The translations under genes and the position numbers were made by a program. This document shows positions 57,073-64,000 of a stretch of DNA of 64,000 nucleotides, piece by piece. Below the pieces are notes generated by a model. That model was not told where the DNA came from. It saw only the letters and a list, made by a program, of their open reading frames with translations, and did not search any database. How positions within the stretch are numbered: position 1 is the stretch's first letter; every line of letters begins with the position of its first letter. The DNA comes from Moniliophthora roreri (lineage: Eukaryota > Basidiomycota > Agaricomycetes > Agaricales > Marasmiaceae), in NCBI GenBank assembly GCA_001466705.2, contig LATX02000235.1:62001-126000 (forward strand), in the 5' to 3' direction.

Positions 57073-59800
57073 TCAGCGTCCCATAACGGCTCGGGCCTTG
57101 TAAAGCTCTTCGAGGAATTTCATCTCCTCCGAAAGCTTGATGTCGGTGGCAGCTATGAAACCAGTGAGAAAACCAATTGAGCGAACGGCGTACCGAGAAG
57201 CTCCTCGAGATTATCAAAGGACGTTGTCCCGACGATTGGAGCAGGAACACCTCCAAGGGCCGTCACTATTAGTTCTTGATAGTTTCCAGATGCCCCAAGA
57301 GACCATCGTCACCCTTCACCCACGCCAAAGAAAGCCAGGACATACTAATTCCCTTCTTCGAAGCCAGCTCTTCCACGCTATATACCCCCGCCTTCTTTCA
57401 GTATGGGTTCACCAGAATAGAATGTTGGACTCTCACCGGTTGACAACGGCATCGGTCGAATCATTCGAATAGCCGTTGATCATCCTACAATGAAAAGGCT
57501 CCGTTAATTTATTGCACAGCACGAAGCTGCAGAAAATGCAAAATCCAAATTGTGGATGAATTGTGAGAATTCATATCAATATAGCCGGAATTTGAGCACA
57601 ATATGACACCCTGTAAATTGTTACAAATGTCCCAGAAAACACAGGCAATCCATCACAATACGAGCGACAATTTACATGAAATTTCCAACAATATTTACTA
57701 TAGAATTCTCGACAATATGACCAGAATGTACCCGCGCAGGTGAACCTGCCTCATCCTGAATCCAGGGAGCGTTTCGCGATCTACTCCACCGATAGCATTC
57801 CTACTTATCTAAACGACTTGACAATTTCTGATGAATGTTTATACTAAATGCAAGTACCACCTATCGAAGCGCGTATCAGCGCCTTTTATGATATCAAAGA
57901 CTGTACGAGCGACTCACCATTACTGCCCGCACCCTGTCGTTAAATAATCCCTACCAACCCATCCACGTAGTCACACTCCTAAGGAGACAAAAATTCAGCT
58001 TGTGTTACGGCGGACATGAATAACACGGACAGTGTACCAAAGTTGACCCGAGTAATGACTGCGAGCAACGAAGTACACAGAATGATTTTCAAGCAGTCGA
58101 AATACCGGATGCCTCATCGTAGCCTTGTGAATAAGAAACCGTTTCCCGGAATGTGGAAGGGGTTTAGCCTGTGGATTTATCAATGGCTAGATTGATGATC
58201 TAGGGTGATTGGACTCACCGCGACCTTGAAATTGACTATTTGCACTAATATCAGACCTTCAACCCACCAATTGCAGATTCGGCCGTTCGTTGGAGAGAAA
58301 GCGCATCGAAGCCGTCAGCCTTCGATCTGTAAGTCAGTAAGGCAAAGACAGAGCATGACTCCCATGAATAACTCACTACAGATGACTCAGGGATTACCCT
58401 GAAATGGCAAGGCTGAGTGACTAGGATAGGTACGGTGTTGCGCGTCGACGCGTCAACATGGTGGTGTTAGGAGAAGGGATGATGACGTGACGTGGCAACA
58501 ATCACAACTTGGCGACTTGAAATCGAGACCCAAATTCCGGGAATATTCTCTCGTTTTGTCGAGCTCTTAGAAATCTTTGACAATTTGGCATAATACAGCG
58601 AACGGTCTGGAAATTTTCATAGATTTCGCTTGTTTTCCGGAATTTACTAAAATATGGAAAATCAAAATTCTGCGGCTTCGTGCTGTGTTGTGTACTGTAA
58701 TTATGGAGAGGAAACATACCGATCAATCCCGCCTCCTTTAAGTTTATTCGGTTAATGGTCGCGTTAAGCTTTCCTCGAGCCAGAGGTGACCAGGGGGGAT
58801 AAATCCCACCCCAGAATACAGTTTATTAGTCCCAAAACCTGGTCAGCTTCGCTCGGGGGTAAAACCCGGTCGGCCCAATTACTCGCTTTCAATGTTGGGA
58901 ACATTTCTCTTTCTTCCTCACGATAAACCAGGTTGCAATGGTATGAAGGGTGTTCTGGATAGCATAGTCTGGACAGTGATGTCGTAAGTACTCTGCGTTG
59001 CGTTGGCTGAAAAGTATTGAGTCCGCATTGAAATGACTAGTACGTATATTGCCAGGCATAACATGAAGACATTCCGGCTTTGACAACATCTAATAGAAGT
59101 ATCTTATCGATCCAAGTGCACGAAGAGGCGAAATGTAAAGACCCGCGGTTTCCTCGATAGGGGTCGTCGTTATCAAACCTGTGACCCGTTGACGGTGTCA
59201 ACGGGAACACGGACACGAAAAGAAAGTTACATTGCAGCAGGTCGACGTAATCCAACTGTAAGCGTTCCAAGCTGTGATTTACGGATTCGAAGATGTGCTA
59301 GGAATGAGTAATACTGTCAACACAGAGTCAAGCTCCTCGCCGGACTCGGATGTTCCGAAGAAGACCTGGTGAAACGGCGGTCAAGACGGAATGAAAGACA
59401 CGGGTTTCCCTTGCGGCTTGCCTCGGTCATGACCACAGTCTTGTCCCTATTCAGGTTGTACTTCTTAATTGCTTTCCCGAGGATGACCCCCGAGGCACTG
59501 TTCGAATACACCTGCAAGTTGTATGATGTGAGAGCAGGGAGACTCGTCGTGATTGTTCAACCCAGGTTCGCAGGGTCGAACGCGTTGATACCCGCGTCAT
59601 ATCTGAGCAAGGATCAAATTAATATCCGTGGATGCACAAGGAGATATTCACGCACGCCGCTTTGATGTACTTCGTTCCTTCCTCTTCGTCCAGCGTCCAG
59701 CGCCCAGCTCTGCCAATCAGGGGTACCGTAGGACATGCATCCTAGAACAATCTTGGAGATCTTCACACCAGACTTTCCGAGTTGCACTATTGGTATCTCA
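57073..59800 (-). pseudogene. Aldo/keto reductase pseudogene with internal insertion
   Basis: Recognisable AKR pieces in order are QLGKSGVKISKIVLGCMSYG, YSNSASGVILGKAIKKYN, ERLQLDYVDLLQC, GHRFDNDDP, GMSSCYAWQ, DYAIQN, PPWSPLARGKLN and the tail KLSEEMKFLEELYKARA, with stop at 57073. A 7-base duplication at about 59700 shifts the frame in the first conserved exon, and the YFGVG region is disrupted. About 1.2 kb of unrelated sequence (57490-58750) separates the WSPLARG part from the C-terminal part. It is more decayed than the copy at 21.5-23.3 kb. Confidence 0.8.
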
Positions 59801-60285
59801 GGCAGCAAAAGCAGGAGTCGGGGAGGAGGTCCGGATATAATTTGAAGCATTTGAAATATCGAACCGAGACAATGTGGTTCCGGCGCACAATTCAAGGCAT
59901 CGTTTGTCCAGGCAATCGGTGAGCTATGTAGAAAGTGAAAATGAACATTGAAGAGCAGAAGAAAAACAAGGTTAGGCGCTCAGGCTCCGTTCAAAATTTT
60001 GACTGTCACAACTGTCACAAACTCACTTGCAGCTTGTTCTGCTACCTCGACGTTTCGTTCCCAACGCATGGCTCACGAGAGCCCTCAATGTCTCAATCCG
60101 CCGTCTACCGCGGTCAAATCCAAAATCCATACCGGCCCCCCTTGGCTTTTCCAGAAAGTCACCTGGTACACTGAGCGGTCCGCTATTTCGGATTCCAGCT
60201 TTTTCCGCGTAAACATGCTGCTTAAATTCATCGATACGATTGACTGAACCTGCCTACAGCATTGAAGCTCATTATCACTCTAGAA
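59801..60285. other. Intergenic, no gene seen
   Basis: Spacer between the AKR pseudogene and GH51. It should contain the GH51 promoter, although no clear TATA box was found. Confidence 0.4.
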
Positions 60286-62509
<2,224 letters not shown>

Positions 62510-62758
62510 ATCACGTTACTGGTTCCTAAATTCATGATTTTCAACTGTCGCGCCGCGCGGCGATCCCATCAGATGCAGTGTGCCGTTCTTGATGCGAATA
62601 AAACATCCGAAATTTATCCCATGACCTCGTATTTACCCTGAACGCTTTCCCCGGACCGTGCGTCTGGCAGCCTGGACATTTGTTGTACCGCGAGGTACCT
62701 ATAAATATGCAAGCCTGGAGGTACGAACTGTACGCGGCATTTCGCACTGCTCTGTATC

Positions 62759-63408
62759 ATGCCTCTGCCTCCCAAAGTCTATACATGGCTTTGTGGCCTA
62801 TTTGCGAGTGAGTTTCACCTTGCTTTCTTGTGAATCCTGGAACGACGGCGAACTGACGGACCCCTCTTTGCGTAGGTCTGGGGAGTATCATCTTTGGATA
62901 TGATCTAGGTGTTATAGCTGGAGTGTTACCTGCCAAAGATTTCCACGTATGGTTTTATTCCAAAACAAGGTCTTTGTTGTTAAACAGAAGAGGTACACAC
63001 AGGCTGTGATGGGACCGCGTTTGGAGGATTCGAATCTGTTTGGGCTTGTTACGAGTATTTTTGGTGTGTTATAAACGCGCTCCTCCTGCTCCTTGGTTTG
63101 TCTAATTCATTGTTTTGTAGTTCTAGGATGGTAGGCGTTCTAGTTCAAGGATCCCAGATAACATCACACACACACACACACACTCCTTCCTATAGTTTCT
63201 TTGGAATGATCCCAGTCGCATATTGCGCCGATTATTTTGGACGTCGAAAAACTATTCAGATTGGATCTCTCGTATACATGTACGGAACGAAAACGTTTCC
63301 CGAATTCTTTTGCCCCTCACTCATTTCGTTATTATTTAGCTTTGGAGGGGCCATGCAAACCGGCGCCAAGAGCCTTGATATGATGTATGTGGGGCGGTTC
63401 TTTGCAGG

Positions 63409-63442
<34 letters not shown>

Positions 63443-64000
63443 CTCTCTTCCTTTCCTTTATTTTTGTGATACGTAAATGATTTCACTGATGTCACATCTT
63501 TTGTATACATAGGATTTGGCGTTGGGATCCTGGCGGACTTGGCTCCCCTGTACCAGGTACGCGAAATTACCCCCAGGGCGTTTTTTTTTTTTGGGTTAAC
63601 TCGTGGGGGACATAGGCCGAGATTGCGCATCCTAGTATTCGAGGACGGTTGACTACTCTGCAGCAGGTATATATTTTTTCTTTTTCTGTTTGGATGTTAG
63701 AAGGCTGATTTGGCGCGTTAGTTTATGCTCGGTATTGGAGGCAAGCTGTGTTTTTTTTTTTTTTTAAATTCCGGTTGTTCTAGGCTAATACTTTGCCTTG
63801 ACTTTTTAGCGTTTACCGCGTCTTGGGTGGTATGTCTTCTTCCTAAATTTCATATGGGCTCGAGGCTGACCTGTATGTTCCAGACTTACGGTTGCGCGCA
63901 AGGACTTGCGGGGACACAGGCCGAGTGGAGGGTACCTCTTGGAATCCAGGTGACTTTTTTTTTTTTTGGCAATGGCGCAGTCGTCTGATTGAAAGCTGTA
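62759..64000 (+). CDS. MFS sugar transporter, 5' part (3' end outside window)
   Basis: Sugar-porter member of the major facilitator superfamily, which imports hexoses or pentoses across the plasma membrane. The start MPLPPKVYTWLCGLFA is followed, through unusually many short exons, by GSIIFGYDLGVIAGVLPAKD (first membrane segment with the family D-x-G), NLFGLVTSIF, PVAYCADYFGRRKTIQIGS (the signature between segments 2 and 3), FGGAMQTGAKSLDMMYVGRF, FGVGILADLAPLYQAEIAHP and SIRGRLTTLQQ. The last piece in the window is TYGCAQGLAGTQAEWRVPLG. The introns hold long T runs (63415-63441, 63579-63592, 63750-63765). A TATAAATA box at about 62700 supports the start. Substrate is not readable; arabinose or its oligomers would fit the GH51 neighbour. 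Confidence 0.9.

Overview
The window is nuclear DNA from a filamentous basidiomycete, most likely a mushroom-forming agaricomycete. Almost every recognisable gene is split by many GT-AG introns of about 50-65 bp. The families fit that group: a myristoylatable G-protein alpha subunit, Zn2Cys6 and HMG-box regulators, DUF6593-like proteins, F-box proteins and a member of a large agaricomycete-type hypothetical family. No rRNA, tRNA, CRISPR array or bacterial-style operon was found. Gene models below come from reading splice sites by eye, so internal exon edges are provisional.

Layout. 1-7.7 kb: the 5' part of a secreted GH35 beta-galactosidase, a G-alpha gene and a hotdog thioesterase, all on the minus strand. 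7.9-21.4 kb: an accessory region with three diverged copies of a 1.5-2 kb segment. Between copies A and B lie a small membrane-protein gene, an intact spliced gene in a strongly CpG-depleted 3.2 kb block, a 716 bp hAT-type element with a perfect 8 bp target duplication, and a small duplicated gene. 21.5-28.7 kb: an aldo/keto reductase with one in-frame stop, an intact F-box gene beside a fragment of a second, an HMG-box gene and a Dap1/MAPR heme-binding protein. 30.4-33.5 kb: dihydroxyacetone kinase and a DUF6593-like gene. 33.5-37.9 kb: no recognised gene, but a CpG-poor block flanked by imperfect direct repeats.

38.0-41.3 kb: three related short-chain dehydrogenases, the middle one a frameshifted pseudogene and the third inverted. 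42.7-44.6 kb: NF-YC (CCAAT-binding histone-fold subunit) and a second DUF6593-like gene. 44.7-52.2 kb: no gene I can name. 52.2-55.5 kb: a Zn2Cys6 transcription factor. 55.9-59.8 kb: two decayed copies of the aldo/keto reductase. 60.3-64 kb: an intracellular-type GH51 arabinofuranosidase followed 250 bp later by a sugar transporter that runs off the window.

Functional themes are carbohydrate use at both ends (GH35; GH51 plus sugar transporter), signalling and regulation (G-alpha, HMG, NF-YC, Zn2Cys6), and repeated local duplication followed by decay (membrane-protein segment, SDR, AKR, F-box). I see no convincing single new molecular system. The most unusual signals are the CpG-depleted island with an intact gene and the well-delimited hAT-type element.
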